The notes: generated from the letters alone by a model not told the origin. A stretch of 64,000 nucleotides of DNA from Gammaproteobacteria bacterium LSUCC0057 (GCA_004535795.1 SPIA01000003.1:280550-344549), one strand, 5' to 3'. Counted from the stretch's first letter, positions 10,654 through 22,217 are shown. Numbers and translations: made by a program.

Positions 10654-11159
10654 GGCTAAACCGCCACCAGCAGGGACTCTCTCTACTAGAGCTGCTAGTC
10701 ACGCTGACCATTGCCGTGGCGCTGTTGCTCGGTGTGCTGCCCTCGTTTAACCAGTGGATCGATGACCGTCGTCTCCACAGTGCCGCCGGGTCGCTGCTCG
10801 ACGCGCTGCGCTTGGTGCGCAGCGAGGCGATCAACAGCGGCTACAGCGCTGGGTTGATCATCGCCGACGACGGGCCAGTAGCCGTCGAATGGGTGACTGC
10901 GCAGAGCAGCGAATGCACAGCCGAACTGCGCTGTCTGCGCTGGCGCAGTGCCGCGGATATCGCGGTGGCGAGGCGCGATCTTGCGGTCGACCAACTCCAC
11001 TACCAAGCGACCGGTCGCCCGCTTGAAGACGGTGCCGAGCCGGTCTGTTTCACCCTGCAGAAAGTCGGTAGCGACCTGATCGCCTACACGGTACGGCTGC
11101 GGCCCACTGGGGTGCCGGTGCTGGTTGTACCGGCCGTGCAGCAAACACCATGCGCGTAA
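10647..11159 (+). CDS. fimU: FimU/FimT-type minor pilin (GspH family)
   Basis: A 170-residue prepilin that starts with GTG and overlaps pilE by 7 bases. Cleavage motif G10|LSLLE with Glu5 kept, followed by the GspH/FimT pattern SLLDALRLVRSEAINSG. Two Cys pairs in the pilin body may form disulphides. It is the second GspH-type pilin of the operon; position before pilV favours the fimU role. It overlaps pilV by 10 bases. Confidence 0.8.
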   Translation: MVRLNRHQQGLSLLELLVTLTIAVALLLGVLPSFNQWIDDRRLHSAAGSLLDALRLVRSEAINSGYSAGLIIADDGPVAVEWVTAQSSECTAELRCLRWRSAADIAVARRDLAVDQLHYQATGRPLEDGAEPVCFTLQKVGSDLIAYTVRLRPTGVPVLVVPAVQQTPCA

Positions 11160-11716
11160 ATACCACGCCGGCGGCGCAGCGCGGCTTTACCTTTGTCGAG
11201 CTGTTGGTGGCGCTGCTTATTTTCAGCTTTGCCGTGATCGGCTATGCGGCATTGAACAACCGGTTGTTGGCTTCGCAGTGGGCGCAGCAGCAGCGCGGTT
11301 TGGCGCAGCAGAGTGTCAACTTTATGGTTGAGAGAATTAAAGCTAATCCCGCCGCGCGCGGCTGTTATGCCGTGTTGGCGGAGCAGTTGATCGCCGCCGA
11401 GGTCGACCCGACGGCATTGCAGTGCCAGGCCTTTGGCACTCAGGCAAGCCAAGCGAGCGCGGTAGACGATGTCGCGCAGTGGGCGCGACTGCTCGCCGGC
11501 GAGCAACTTGTCGTTGCCGAGCAAGCTGTGCCGATACTTGCGGAGGCAGTGGGCTGTGTGGCCGAGTTAGAGCCACAGCGCAGCTACCGGGTCACCGTGG
11601 TGTGGGCGTCGAGCAGTGGTGGTGCAGCACCTGCCGATTGCGCGCCACAGCAGAGTGCCACGCGGCAGTATTTGAGCGAGAGTGCGCAGCTAGACTTTGC
11701 GCAGTTAGTGCAATGA
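11150..11716 (+). CDS. pilV: type IV pilus minor pilin PilV
   Basis: A 188-residue prepilin with G12|FTFVELLVALLIFSFAVIG and the pattern ERIKANPAARGCY typical of PilV proteins. Works with FimU, PilW, PilX and PilE in priming the pilus. The start overlaps the end of fimU, and the stop overlaps the ATG of pilW by four bases. Confidence 0.85.
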   Translation: MRVNTTPAAQRGFTFVELLVALLIFSFAVIGYAALNNRLLASQWAQQQRGLAQQSVNFMVERIKANPAARGCYAVLAEQLIAAEVDPTALQCQAFGTQASQASAVDDVAQWARLLAGEQLVVAEQAVPILAEAVGCVAELEPQRSYRVTVVWASSSGGAAPADCAPQQSATRQYLSESAQLDFAQLVQ

Positions 11717-12714
11717 ATCGCCGCCGGCAGAGACGACAACAGGGTTTTACGCTGGTCGAGCTGATGGTGGCGATGTCACTGGGCTTGATGTTGTCGTGGT
11801 TGGTGGTGGATGTCTATATCAACAGTTCGCGCAGCCAGGCGGTGCTGTTGCGCAACCAACAGCTCAATGAGAGCGGTCGCTACCTTGCCGAGTTGCTGCG
11901 TCGCGAAATCTCTGCGGCCGGATTTTACGGCTACACAGCATCAGTGCCCAGCGCGCAAACCGAGCCCGAGCCGCTCTGCCAACTGCTCGACAGTGCGCCG
12001 GCAAGCCAACAGCTCAGCTACCCGCTGCTCGGCGTCGACAACGCCACAGCTAGTCTCACCTGCAGCGATCAGCGCAACAGCGCTACGGCGAGCGACCTGT
12101 CTAGTTGCACGGCGCAGGGCAATCTCACCTTAACCGCCGCCACGGGCAGCGACCTGCTTTTGTTGCGCCGCGTCGCCTTTACCCCGAGTTTGGCCGAGGC
12201 GACCGGTTCGCGGGTGATCAACCGTGAGCTCGACAGTTGTCAACACTATCTGCTCTCGGCGCCAGACGGGGCGACGCTGGTGAAGTTTGTCAAAGGCGAT
12301 GGCAGCAGCCGCCAGCTCACTGATGGTGCGGTATGGCGCTACCTAGAAGATATCTTTTACACCACTGCGTCGGGTCAGTTCCAGCGGGTTTACCTCGACC
12401 AGGGCCGATTCAAAAGCTCGCGTACCATCGCTGAGGGGGTGGAAGATTTCCAGCTGGAGTACGGTATCGATAGTGATGGCGATGGCATCGTCGATAACTG
12501 GACCACTGCACCGCAGAGTGCTGCGCAGTGGGCGGCAGTGGTGGTAGTCAATTACTATTTGCTGATGGTGGCCGAGGCTGCACGTGCCGAAACTGCCGCA
12601 CAGACCTTTAATTACGCTGGCAAACAGCGGGTTGCCGACGATGGTCGCATGCGGCAACTGTTCAGTGGCTCGGTGCGAGTGGCCAGCCCGGCAATGCGCA
12701 GGGCAGGGCAATGA
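11713..12714 (+). CDS. pilW: type IV pilus minor pilin PilW
   Basis: The ATG at 11713 overlaps the pilV stop. The frame stays open far upstream, but the prepilin leader MNRRRQRRQQG|FTLVE defines the start, giving 333 residues. The PilW signature LLRREISAAGFYG lies near residue 60. The C-terminal half carries the acidic DSDGDGIVDNW segment. It overlaps pilX by four bases within a tightly coupled operon. Confidence 0.9.
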   Translation: MNRRRQRRQQGFTLVELMVAMSLGLMLSWLVVDVYINSSRSQAVLLRNQQLNESGRYLAELLRREISAAGFYGYTASVPSAQTEPEPLCQLLDSAPASQQLSYPLLGVDNATASLTCSDQRNSATASDLSSCTAQGNLTLTAATGSDLLLLRRVAFTPSLAEATGSRVINRELDSCQHYLLSAPDGATLVKFVKGDGSSRQLTDGAVWRYLEDIFYTTASGQFQRVYLDQGRFKSSRTIAEGVEDFQLEYGIDSDGDGIVDNWTTAPQSAAQWAAVVVVNYYLLMVAEAARAETAAQTFNYAGKQRVADDGRMRQLFSGSVRVASPAMRRAGQ

Positions 12715-13214
12715 CTCGGCCGCAGCCAAGCGCCGCTGGCCAGCGCGGTGCGGTGTTGGCGGTGACCTTAGTGTTGCTGTTGTTGTTGGCACTGACCGTG
12801 ACGGCAACGGTGCGCAACCACTCAGTGCAAACCCTACTGCTGGCCAACCAACAGCGCAGTATCGCCATTGAGCGGTTGACGGAGCGCAGCGTAGAGGCAG
12901 TGGTGAGTGATGCGGACAATTTTATGCAGTGCCAAAATAGCACGGTGGCGTGTGCCGCGGCCATGCAGCAGCTGGCTGCCGATATCGATGTCGCGCTGCA
13001 GTGCCGCGTTGCCTATGTGGGCAAGCGGTCGGGTTTGGGCTGCAGTATAGGTTTGCAGTCTACCGCCCCTTGTCACGCCGACTATATTTGGGATGTCAGC
13101 GTTGCGGCGTTGGATTTGCGCCGCGACAGCACTGGCGACTTTTCCCGGGCAGCCGTCGCGGTGCGCCAAGGGGTCAGTTTTTTTCATCGATCCGGTCTGC
13201 CGGGGTGTGATTAA
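12711..13214 (+). CDS. pilX: type IV pilus minor pilin PilX
   Basis: A 167-residue protein with the PilX-type leader QRG13|AVLAV followed by a Leu-rich helix. As in other PilX proteins, the Glu at mature position 5 is absent (Val here). The body has several Cys residues. It lies between pilW and pilY1 and its last base overlaps the pilY1 start, so it is coupled to both. Confidence 0.82.
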   Translation: MTRPQPSAAGQRGAVLAVTLVLLLLLALTVTATVRNHSVQTLLLANQQRSIAIERLTERSVEAVVSDADNFMQCQNSTVACAAAMQQLAADIDVALQCRVAYVGKRSGLGCSIGLQSTAPCHADYIWDVSVAALDLRRDSTGDFSRAAVAVRQGVSFFHRSGLPGCD

Positions 13215-16200
13215 TGGCTAGTCTTAGGCAATTATTAATCTGTTTGCCACTCACAGCTGGGGTCGCTGGGGCGACCGATCTAGACATCTTCAGGAGCGCT
13301 GCAGGTGCCCCTAAGCCGATGCAGCTACTACTGTTGGTCGACAATTCTCCGAACTGGCAGAGTCAAATCAATGGCGTCAGTCAGCGCCAGATCGTCCACG
13401 AGGGGCTCTACCGCTTTGTCGACAGTTTGCAGACCACTTTGGCCGCTGCCGACAACCCGCCGATTCAGCTGGGGCTAATGGCTTTGAATGAGTCGGAGCG
13501 CGTTGCAGGTGGAGAGCCGCTGATCGCCTTTATGCCGCTGGCCACTGCCAGTGAGCGCGCCGCTGCTGGCGCTGCGATCAAACAGCGACTCTACTGTGAG
13601 AATGGTGCTCTCAGCCGCGCAGAGACTGCTCAGTGTCGTGCCCAGCGACAGCTGCCGTGGCCTCAAGACGAACTGCCAATGGTGAGCTACAACGACCCAG
13701 ACAGCGGCGCGCAGGTCTCGGCCCGCTTTGATGTTAGTCTTTTTCATCGCTCCATGAGTCTGCCTGAATCGAGCGCCGCACCGACCACACTGGCGCTGCA
13801 CGAGGCGCGTCTGTGGTTTAACGGCCAACCGCCGCGCGCAGGCCAACTCAACCCGATTTATGATGGCAGTGACACCCGCGGTTATGACCCCGCTGCGTTT
13901 GCTGCGGGCAACTACCGTGCACCCACGCTCGACGGCAGTTGCCCGCGTCACCAGCTCACCTTGATCGCCAGTGGTGCGCCGGGGGTGAGCGAGAATAACA
14001 GCGCTGAGCAGCTGTTGCAGTCGCTGGCCGGACGCCGCAACCCCAGCTATCCCTTTCAGCTGCCAATCAATACCTCGCAAGCCAACTGGTTAGATGAATA
14101 CGCGCACCTGTTGGCTAGCCAAGACCTCGACCCAGTATCGAGTGGTATGCAGTCGATCGTCACCCGCGTTATAGACCTGTTTGACAAGCGCAATAGCGCC
14201 GGCGAGCGCTACGACCCCGGTGATGCCAGTACCGACTACCGCGATTACAGCGATCTCAGCCGCCGCCAGGCCGGGGAGCGGCAACTGCTTTACAGCGCCG
14301 GGCGCCGTGGCAGGGGCGGTTACTGGCAGAGCGCCACTGCAGCGCAGTTGGCCGAACAGCTGCTGGCCAGCCTCGACGCGGTGTTGGCGCGTAATTCGGT
14401 GTTTGCCGGGCTGGCGCTGCCGATCTCGGTCAACGCCCGCGGCACCAACGAAAACCAGGTGTATATGGGGCTGTTTCGCCCCGACACGCAGCAGCGTTGG
14501 CGCGGTAACCTCAAGCTCTATCAGATTGGTTTAAGCGGCGATAACCGCCCGCGGCTGGAAGATGCCGACGGCAATGTGGCCGAAGATCTGGTCAGCGGTT
14601 TTGTCTACCCGCAAGCGCGCAGCTTCTGGACACGCGATACCGCCTTTGACTACTGGCGCGAGCTGCCAGAGACCAGTGACGGCCAGTATCAGCAGAGCGA
14701 TGCCCCGGACGGTCGCGAGGTCGAGCGCGGTGGTGTCGCACAGGCGCTACGCGAGTTTCAGCCCAATCGCCGTCAGCTCACCTGCGACGCCAACTGTACT
14801 ACTCTGGTTGCGCTCGAGCCTGGCGCAGTCTCGCCAGAGCAACTCGGCCAGCGCAGCGCAGCGCAGCTCGACCAGCTGCTCGCTTGGCTGGCGGGAGAGG
14901 ATACCGAAAATTTACACAACCGCTCAGCCAAGCGCCCCTATTTGCACGGCGATGTGATTCACAGCCAGCCGGTCGCGATCAACTACGGCGAGGCGGGTAT
15001 CTATCTGTTTTACGGTGCCAATGACGGCCTGTTTCGCGCGGTGCGCGGTGGCAGCGATGAGGCCCTAGGCGACGACAGCGGCTGGGAGGTGTGGAGTTTT
15101 GTCGCCCCAGAACAGTTTGCCGCGCTCGGCAGGCTCTACGCCAACGGCAGCGCTGTCGATAGCAATGGCTTTGGCCCCAAGCAGTATTTCTTTGACGGCC
15201 CGGTGGGCAGTTATGTTGAGTACCAGAGCGACGAGCAGGGTCGTCAACAAGTTGCCAAAGCCTACCTCTATCTCACTGCCCGGCGCGGCGGCCGCTACAT
15301 TTATGCACTTGATGTCAGCGACCCGCTGGAGCCGGTGCTGCTGTGGCGGCGCAGCGCCAGTGACGGCCTAGCCGAACTCGGCCAGAGCTGGTCGAAGCCG
15401 TTGGTGGTCAATGCTGCCGGGCTCGACCAGCCGGTGCTGTTTATGGGGCTGGGCTACGATGCGGCGATCGACGATCAGCGTGTCGGCAGTGTGGTCGGCA
15501 GCCACACCATGGGGCGGGGTATTGTCGCTTTGGATGCGCTGACCGGCGAAACTTTGTGGCAGGCGGCAGCGGCGCCCGGCGATGCCCCGGTGAGTTTTAT
15601 TGACAGCCGGTTGCGCTACAGCGTGCCGAGCGATCTGGCGGTGCTCGATCGCAACGGTGACGGCACCGCCGACAGAATTTACTTTGGCGATACCGGCGGC
15701 CAGTTGTGGCGCGTCGATATCAGCAACGCGCTGCGCTCAGAGTGGCGCGCCACCGTGCTGCTCGATGCCGGTGTACAGAGTAAGTTTCTGTTTGCCCCCG
15801 ATGTCGCTATTGGGCCCGAAGGCGGCTACGACGCCGTTATCATTGGCAGCGGTGATCGCGAGGATCCGCTTAACAGCGAAAACCAAGATGCCCTCTATCT
15901 ACTGCGCGACTATCGCCAAGCGGGCTTGCTTGACAGCAGTGCGCCAGCGCTGACACCGCGCGACCTACTAACCCTGGCCACCAATGCCGACGGTTCCAGT
16001 TTTACCACCGACCCCGATCAGCTCAGCAGCGCCGAAGCGGTGCGCTATGCCAATGGCTGGCAGCTGCCCCTGCAGCGCGGTGAAAAAACCGTTAGTCGGG
16101 TTCTCACTGCCAACGGGTTGAGCACCTTTGCCACCAATCTGCCCAGTAGCGGCGACAGCTGCACGGCGCTGGGCGAGGCGCGTATCTATCTGTTCAACCC

Positions 16201-16411
16201 GTTTACACTGGAGGGTGGCGCAGATTTCCAGCGCAACTGGAGCAGTGTGCCAGGTGGCGGATTGCTACCGCCGCCGGTCGGCTTTACCGTGGTGGTGGGC
16301 GATAAAACTGTCAGTGGGGTGATGTTTGGTGTCCATGCCGAACAGGCCACCAGCCAGCCGCTAGCGACCCGTCGCAAGCTTTGGTGGCGGACCAACCGCG
16401 GCATCCAATAG
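13214..16411 (+). CDS. pilY1: type IV pilus tip-associated protein PilY1
   Basis: 1065 residues with a secretion signal ending near VAGA (about residue 20). The N-terminal part has a VWA-like beginning (MQLLLLVDNSPNW). The C-terminal half is the PilY1 beta-propeller, with ANDGLFRAV, YIYALDVSDP and a calcium-binding loop, DRNGDGTADRIYFGD, near residues 812-826. PilY1 caps minor-pilin tips and modulates pilus extension, adhesion and surface sensing in a calcium-dependent way. It is the last gene of the operon, and nadE converges on it from the minus strand. Confidence 0.93.
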   Translation: MASLRQLLICLPLTAGVAGATDLDIFRSAAGAPKPMQLLLLVDNSPNWQSQINGVSQRQIVHEGLYRFVDSLQTTLAAADNPPIQLGLMALNESERVAGGEPLIAFMPLATASERAAAGAAIKQRLYCENGALSRAETAQCRAQRQLPWPQDELPMVSYNDPDSGAQVSARFDVSLFHRSMSLPESSAAPTTLALHEARLWFNGQPPRAGQLNPIYDGSDTRGYDPAAFAAGNYRAPTLDGSCPRHQLTLIASGAPGVSENNSAEQLLQSLAGRRNPSYPFQLPINTSQANWLDEYAHLLASQDLDPVSSGMQSIVTRVIDLFDKRNSAGERYDPGDASTDYRDYSDLSRRQAGERQLLYSAGRRGRGGYWQSATAAQLAEQLLASLDAVLARNSVFAGLALPISVNARGTNENQVYMGLFRPDTQQRWRGNLKLYQIGLSGDNRPRLEDADGNVAEDLVSGFVYPQARSFWTRDTAFDYWRELPETSDGQYQQSDAPDGREVERGGVAQALREFQPNRRQLTCDANCTTLVALEPGAVSPEQLGQRSAAQLDQLLAWLAGEDTENLHNRSAKRPYLHGDVIHSQPVAINYGEAGIYLFYGANDGLFRAVRGGSDEALGDDSGWEVWSFVAPEQFAALGRLYANGSAVDSNGFGPKQYFFDGPVGSYVEYQSDEQGRQQVAKAYLYLTARRGGRYIYALDVSDPLEPVLLWRRSASDGLAELGQSWSKPLVVNAAGLDQPVLFMGLGYDAAIDDQRVGSVVGSHTMGRGIVALDALTGETLWQAAAAPGDAPVSFIDSRLRYSVPSDLAVLDRNGDGTADRIYFGDTGGQLWRVDISNALRSEWRATVLLDAGVQSKFLFAPDVAIGPEGGYDAVIIGSGDREDPLNSENQDALYLLRDYRQAGLLDSSAPALTPRDLLTLATNADGSSFTTDPDQLSSAEAVRYANGWQLPLQRGEKTVSRVLTANGLSTFATNLPSSGDSCTALGEARIYLFNPFTLEGGADFQRNWSSVPGGGLLPPPVGFTVVVGDKTVSGVMFGVHAEQATSQPLATRRKLWWRTNRGIQ

Positions 16412-16421
16412 TGGCTGTCGA

Positions 16422-17255
16422 TTAGTCGTAGAGGGTAGGGATGGGCTGGCGCTTGTGTTGGGTGCGCTGGTAGATGGCGATCAGTTTCTCTTCAACGGCG
16501 GCAGTGACCGGCAACCCCTCGAGAAAGTCGTCGATATCGTCATAGCTGAGCCCCAGCACCTGCTCGTCGGCTTTTTGCGGTGCCAGGCACTCAAGATCGG
16601 CCGTGGGGGTTTTGTCCACCAGCTCAGCGGGGGCGCCGAGAGCGGCCGCCAGCTGGCGCACTTGGCGCTTACTGAGGCCAAACAGCGGTGCCAGATCGCA
16701 GGCGCCGTCGCCAAACTTGGTGTAAAAGCCGGTAATATTCTCCGCCGAGTGGTCGGTGCCCAACACCAGTCCGTTGAGCAGCCCAGCCAGCTGGTACTGA
16801 ACGGCCATGCGGGTGCGCGCTTTGGTATTGCCTTTGGTGAAGTCGGCTTTGGCGTGGTCTAGCTGCTGGATAACACCGTGCTCGAGCAGCATGCCAACGC
16901 TCTCTTCGTGAATGCCGTCGGCACCCATTTTGATATTCACCGTGAGCTGTTGGCTGGGGCGGATAAACGCCAGTGCGCGTTGCGCGTCGGCCTCATCGGC
17001 CTGAACCCCGTAGGGTAGCCGCACGGCAATAAATTGGTAGTGGCTACCACTCTGTCCACTGTTGAGCCCCTCGACCGCCAGCTGGGCCAGACGGCCACAG
17101 GTGGAGGAGTCGACGCCACCACTGATGCCCAGCACCAGCGCAGTGCAGCCCGAGTTGAGCAGCTGCTGCTGGATGAAGGCAACTCGCCGGGCAATCTCCT
17201 GCTCGGCATCGATGCTCGGCTGTACTTTCATTTCGGCAACAATGGTTTCGCGCAT
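16422..17255 (-). CDS. nadE: NAD(+) synthetase, ammonia-type
   Basis: Makes NAD from nicotinic acid adenine dinucleotide with ATP and ammonia. 277 residues from the ATG at 17255; GAGGAGGT lies upstream, and a GTG at 17261 is a possible alternative. The PP-loop [11 protein letters not shown] binds [28 protein letters not shown] and the Lys/Asp-rich [16 protein letters not shown] match NadE. No glutaminase domain is present. It sits 22 bases downstream of bamD and is probably co-transcribed with it. Confidence 0.95.
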   Translation of the reverse strand: MRETIVAEMKVQPSIDAEQEIARRVAFIQQQLLNSGCTALVLGISGGVDSSTCGRLAQLAVEGLNSGQSGSHYQFIAVRLPYGVQADEADAQRALAFIRPSQQLTVNIKMGADGIHEESVGMLLEHGVIQQLDHAKADFTKGNTKARTRMAVQYQLAGLLNGLVLGTDHSAENITGFYTKFGDGACDLAPLFGLSKRQVRQLAAALGAPAELVDKTPTADLECLAPQKADEQVLGLSYDDIDDFLEGLPVTAAVEEKLIAIYQRTQHKRQPIPTLYD

Positions 17256-17277
17256 GCTCACCGCACACCTCCTCAAC

Positions 17278-18288
17278 TTAGTTGTCGTTGTCCAACAGGC
17301 CGAAGCTGAGGCGGTTTAACAGTGACCGCGGTGTCTGCTCGGCATCTTCAGGGTCAATCTTTTCGGCGTCGCGATAGGTGACATTGTAACGCGCGCGGGT
17401 GTCGTAGGCGGTCGGTCGCTCACCGCTGAACAGCCCGAAGGTAATACGGTCAAGCAGAGCGCGGTCATCTTTGGCCAGCGCCATCGAATAGTCGAACTCG
17501 CCGCGGCTGTTGAGTGCCGGGTAGTCGGGGTAGTTGGCCGCCAGCGTGCGCACCGCATGGTCGGCCAGCTCCATCATCTGCAATCGGTAGTAGCCTTGCG
17601 CCATCACCGCTAAGCCGTCAGGCACGGCTGGGGTGGTCTGAAAATTCTCTACCACAAAGCGACCGCGGTTGACGGCTGCGAGGTAGGCGCCGCGCTTGAA
17701 GTAGTAGTTGGCGACGTTGATCTCAGCGCGAGCCAACACATTGCGCAGGTTTAACAGCCGTTTGCGAGCATCGGCGGCATAGCGGCTGTTGGGAAAGCGG
17801 TTGAGCATTTCGGTAAGGGTCGCAAAGGCGTCGCGGGCGGTGCCGGGGTCGCGCAGCGAGGGGTCGGTTGGCAGAAAGCTGTCAAAAAAGCCCTGGGTTT
17901 GCGAAAGTTCAGAGAGCCCTTTGATATAAAAGGCATAATCGACGCTGGCGTGCTGCGGGTGCAGACGAATAAAACGCTCCGCCGCGGCGATGCTCTCTTC
18001 GTAGTCACCAGTGCGATAAAGAGCAAAAATCAACTCCAACTGCGCCTGTTCAGCATATTTGCCAAACGGGAACTGTGACTCCAGTAGTCGTAAGTTATCA
18101 ATCGCCATACGCCAGTTTTTGCTGTCTAAACTGGCCTCTATGCGCTCAAAAAACTCCTGCTCGGTCATCCCCTCGCTCTGTTCTTGCGCGGGTGCATCGT
18201 CGCCACCGAGCCAGCTACAACCACTCAGCGCAGTGGTGGCCAGTAGTGCCGCGAGCAGTAGAGCGGCCGATTTAGACGATGTTTTCAT
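17278..18288 (-). CDS. bamD: outer membrane assembly lipoprotein BamD
   Basis: The essential TPR lipoprotein of the BAM complex that inserts beta-barrel proteins into the outer membrane. The signal ends in LSGC (C24). The TPR region includes [58 protein letters not shown] in short helical pairs. At 336 residues it is about the size of the Pseudomonas protein and longer than E. coli BamD because of a C-terminal extension. It is divergent from rluD across 92 bases, the usual arrangement in gammaproteobacteria. Confidence 0.95.
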   Translation of the reverse strand: MKTSSKSAALLLAALLATTALSGCSWLGGDDAPAQEQSEGMTEQEFFERIEASLDSKNWRMAIDNLRLLESQFPFGKYAEQAQLELIFALYRTGDYEESIAAAERFIRLHPQHASVDYAFYIKGLSELSQTQGFFDSFLPTDPSLRDPGTARDAFATLTEMLNRFPNSRYAADARKRLLNLRNVLARAEINVANYYFKRGAYLAAVNRGRFVVENFQTTPAVPDGLAVMAQGYYRLQMMELADHAVRTLAANYPDYPALNSRGEFDYSMALAKDDRALLDRITFGLFSGERPTAYDTRARYNVTYRDAEKIDPEDAEQTPRSLLNRLSFGLLDNDN

Positions 18289-18380
18289 GGTATATTCTCT
18301 GGGTTTTTAGCAGGGTCTGGCGCAGCTTGGAGCAGCGCCAGAGCGCATATAAATAAAGCCACAACATTTAACCACATAGG

Positions 18381-19376
18381 GTGGGCGAACAGCAATTGAG
18401 CGACCTTCAGCAACCGCAGCATGAGCTGCCCGACAAACGCGTAGCGCTCTCTGCCTGCGTGCCGATGCAGGCGGCCGGTCAGCGCTTGGATGCCACCGCG
18501 GCGCAATTGTTCCCCGACTATTCGCGGGGGCGCCTGCAAGAGTGGATTAAAACCGGTCAACTGCGGGTCGATGGCGACACCGCGGTAGTTAAGCAGAAAT
18601 TGCGCGGCGGTGAGCAGCTCACCGTCGCGGCACAACTTGCCGAGCAGGGTGATTGGACGCCAGAGCCGATGCCGCTCGATGTGGTCTACCAAGATGAGGC
18701 TTTAATTGTCGTTAACAAACCGGCTGATCTAGTGGTGCACCCGGCCGCCGGCAACCGCAGCGGCACGCTGCTCAATGGCTTGCTCCACCACTACCCAGAA
18801 CTGTTGCAGGTGCCGCGTGCCGGTATTGTCCATCGCCTCGACAAAGATACCACCGGGTTAATGGTGGTCGCGCGCACCGTGCCCGCGCAGGTGTCGCTGG
18901 TCGCGCAACTGCAGGCGCGCACCGTGTCGCGTCAGTACGAAGCGATTATTGTTGGTGAGCCAACCGCCGGCGGCACCATTAATGCGCCGATTGGTCGCCA
19001 CCCCAAGCAGCGCAAGTTGATGGCGGTAGTGGCAAACGGCAAACCGGCGGTGACGCATTTTTCGATTGTGCAACGCTTTCAAGGCTACACCCACGTCGCC
19101 GTTAAGCTAGAGACCGGCCGCACCCATCAAATCCGTGTACACATGGCCGAGAGACGCTGGCCACTGGTTGGCGATGGCACCTACGGCGGCCGCTCGCGAC
19201 CGGTGAAGGGCACGGCGCCACAACTGCGTGAGGCGATCGCCGCCTTTCCGAGGCAGGCGCTGCACGCTCGCGAACTGGCACTCATGCATCCTAGCCGCGA
19301 CGAGTTGATGAGTTGGCAGTGTCCGCGCCCGCCCGACTTGCAGCAACTTCTCGACGCATTTAAAGCTGGGCGGTAA
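18381..19376 (+). CDS. rluD: 23S rRNA pseudouridine synthase RluD
   Basis: Forms pseudouridines 1911, 1915 and 1917 in helix 69 of 23S rRNA. The GTG start gives 331 residues. An N-terminal S4 domain (about 30-95, AGQRLDATAAQLF...RLQEWIKTGQLRVDG) precedes the RluA-family catalytic domain with HRLDKDTTGLMVVA, whose Asp is the catalytic residue, and RTHQIRVHM. It is followed 5 bases later by pgeF, as is common. Confidence 0.95.
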   Translation: MGEQQLSDLQQPQHELPDKRVALSACVPMQAAGQRLDATAAQLFPDYSRGRLQEWIKTGQLRVDGDTAVVKQKLRGGEQLTVAAQLAEQGDWTPEPMPLDVVYQDEALIVVNKPADLVVHPAAGNRSGTLLNGLLHHYPELLQVPRAGIVHRLDKDTTGLMVVARTVPAQVSLVAQLQARTVSRQYEAIIVGEPTAGGTINAPIGRHPKQRKLMAVVANGKPAVTHFSIVQRFQGYTHVAVKLETGRTHQIRVHMAERRWPLVGDGTYGGRSRPVKGTAPQLREAIAAFPRQALHARELALMHPSRDELMSWQCPRPPDLQQLLDAFKAGR

Positions 19377-19381
19377 TTGCT

Positions 19382-20149
19382 GTGGCGATAGAATTGCTGC
19401 CGATGCAGTGGCCGCTGCCACAGGGCGTCAACGCCGCGATTACCCTGCGCGGCGGCGGCTGCAGTCGGGCCCCCTACCACAGTGCCAACTTTGCCAGCCA
19501 CGTCGGCGATGATCCCGCCGCGGTAGCGCGCAACCGCACTGTATTGCAGCAGCAGTTGGCGCTGCCGGCCGCGCCGTTGTGGTTAAACCAAGTGCACAGC
19601 GATCGCGTTGTCGATGCCAGCGAATGGCAGCCACAGTTGTCTGCCGATGGCATAGTCACCCGCAGCCGCGGCCAGGTCTGCGTGGCGATGGGTGCGGATT
19701 GTCTGCCGCTACTGTTGTGCGATAGTGCCGGTTCTCAAGTAGCGGCAGTGCATGTAGGTTGGCGCGGTCTAGCTGCCGGGGTGGTGGAATCGGCGTTGGC
19801 CCATTTCCGCCAGCCGGCGCTGCTGGCTTATTTGGGCCCAGCGATCGGTGCGGCCAGTTTTGAGGTTGGTGGCGAGGTCTGCCGAGCGCTGTTGGCTCAA
19901 CCCTGGCGCTACCACTGCGCAGAGCAGGCTGCAGCCGCTTGTAACCCTATAGGGGGCGATAAATATCGGTTAGATCTGGCCAAACTGGTTGAGTTGAGAC
20001 TATTAAAGCGCACCGCTGTGACAGTTTTTGGTGGTTGTGTCGACACCTATGCTGAGCCGCAACGCTGTTTCTCCTACCGCCGCGACGGCGTCACTGGCCG
20101 CCACGCGGCACTAATCTGGATGAGCGCGGCAAGCACGGTGGAAAAGTAG
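19382..20149 (+). CDS. pgeF: PgeF/YfiH family (multicopper-polyphenol-oxidase fold)
   Basis: 255 residues from a GTG start 5 bases after rluD. The family pattern is complete: NQVHSDRV, MGADCLPLLLCD and AVHVGWRGLAAGVV supply the His/Cys/His metal site, and CFSYRRDG is near the C-terminus. In E. coli the protein edits the peptidoglycan precursor pathway (removal of UDP-MurNAc-L-Ser); older annotation as laccase is unreliable. Operon pairing with rluD is conserved. Confidence 0.9.
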   Translation: MAIELLPMQWPLPQGVNAAITLRGGGCSRAPYHSANFASHVGDDPAAVARNRTVLQQQLALPAAPLWLNQVHSDRVVDASEWQPQLSADGIVTRSRGQVCVAMGADCLPLLLCDSAGSQVAAVHVGWRGLAAGVVESALAHFRQPALLAYLGPAIGAASFEVGGEVCRALLAQPWRYHCAEQAAAACNPIGGDKYRLDLAKLVELRLLKRTAVTVFGGCVDTYAEPQRCFSYRRDGVTGRHAALIWMSAASTVEK

Positions 20150-20191
20150 TGAATTTGTTGGCTAAAAGCCGGTTTTTTGCTTTCACAGCTA

Positions 20192-20220
20192 TTGCCTAAC
20201 CCCTTGCCCTGCTTTAGAAT
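20192..20220 (+). promoter_or_regulatory. probable rplU promoter
   Basis: TTGCCT at 20192-20197, a 17-base spacer and TAGAAT at 20215-20220. A GC-rich discriminator (GCCGCCC) follows, as expected for a ribosomal protein operon. The rplU ATG is 86 bases downstream. Confidence 0.6.
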
Positions 20221-20305
20221 TGCCGCCCTCTCGCCGAGCTGTTAATTGCGCTGGGTGCGATAGAAAAAGGCCAGCGATTGCGGCCTCCCAAAGACGGAGT
20301 AGACA

Positions 20306-20620
20306 ATGTACGCAGTAATTAAAAGTGGTGGCAAGCAGCACCGAGTCGTAGAAGGGGAGACCCTTAAGCTTGAGAAGCTCGATGCCGCCACAGGTGAGAC
20401 CATCGATTTTGACCAAGTATTGATGGTAGGCGAAGGCGCCGACGTTAAAATTGGCGCCCCGCTGGTAGCCGGTGGCAGTGTTACTGCCGAGGTGATCTCA
20501 CACGGCCGCGCCGACAAAGTAAGCATTATCAAGTTCCGCCGTCGCAAGCACTCGCGCAAGCAGCAGGGTCACCGACAGTGGTTTACCGAAGTTAAGATTA
20601 CCGGCATTAACGCTGGCTAA
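20306..20620 (+). CDS. rplU: 50S ribosomal protein L21
   Basis: 104 residues, full length. Starts [18 protein letters not shown] and contains [23 protein letters not shown], the rRNA-binding end of L21. GGAG precedes the ATG. First gene of the rplU-rpmA-obgE-proB cluster. Confidence 0.99.
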   Translation: MYAVIKSGGKQHRVVEGETLKLEKLDAATGETIDFDQVLMVGEGADVKIGAPLVAGGSVTAEVISHGRADKVSIIKFRRRKHSRKQQGHRQWFTEVKITGINAG

Positions 20621-20639
20621 TATTGAGAGGAGATAACTC

Positions 20640-20897
20640 ATGGCTCACAAGAAAGCTGGTGGTAGTACTCGCAACGGTCGCGACTCAGAGAGTAAGCGAC
20701 TGGGTGTAAAAGTTTTTGGTGGTCAAACCATCTCTGCAGGTGGCATTATCGTTCGTCAGCGCGGCACTAAGTTCCACGCCGGTGACAACGTCGGTTGTGG
20801 CAAAGACCACACCCTGTTCGCCAAGGCAGATGGCGTAGTCACTTTTGTACAGCGCGGTCCACACAGCCGCAAGTTCGTCGACGTTGTCACCGCATAA
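20640..20897 (+). CDS. rpmA: 50S ribosomal protein L27
   Basis: 85 residues, full length. [20 protein letters not shown] is the typical N-terminus reaching toward the peptidyl transferase centre; it starts directly at MAHKK with no Firmicutes-type cleavable extension. RBS GAGGAGA. A strong terminator follows. Confidence 0.99.
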   Translation: MAHKKAGGSTRNGRDSESKRLGVKVFGGQTISAGGIIVRQRGTKFHAGDNVGCGKDHTLFAKADGVVTFVQRGPHSRKFVDVVTA

Positions 20898-20913
20898 TTG
20901 ACCCGTTGCGAAT

Positions 20914-20939
20914 AAAAAAAGGCCTGCGGGCCTTTTTTT
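20914..20939 (+). terminator. terminator after rpmA
   Basis: An A-tract, stem GGCC/GGCC around TGCG, then seven T residues. The A/T flanks extend the stem, so it may act in both directions. It separates the ribosomal genes from obgE, which probably has its own promoter or depends on read-through. Confidence 0.85.
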
Positions 20940-20978
20940 GTGCCCGTAAAAAATGCCCGGCCGGCCACTGGTTTATAA

Positions 20979-22217
<1,239 letters not shown>
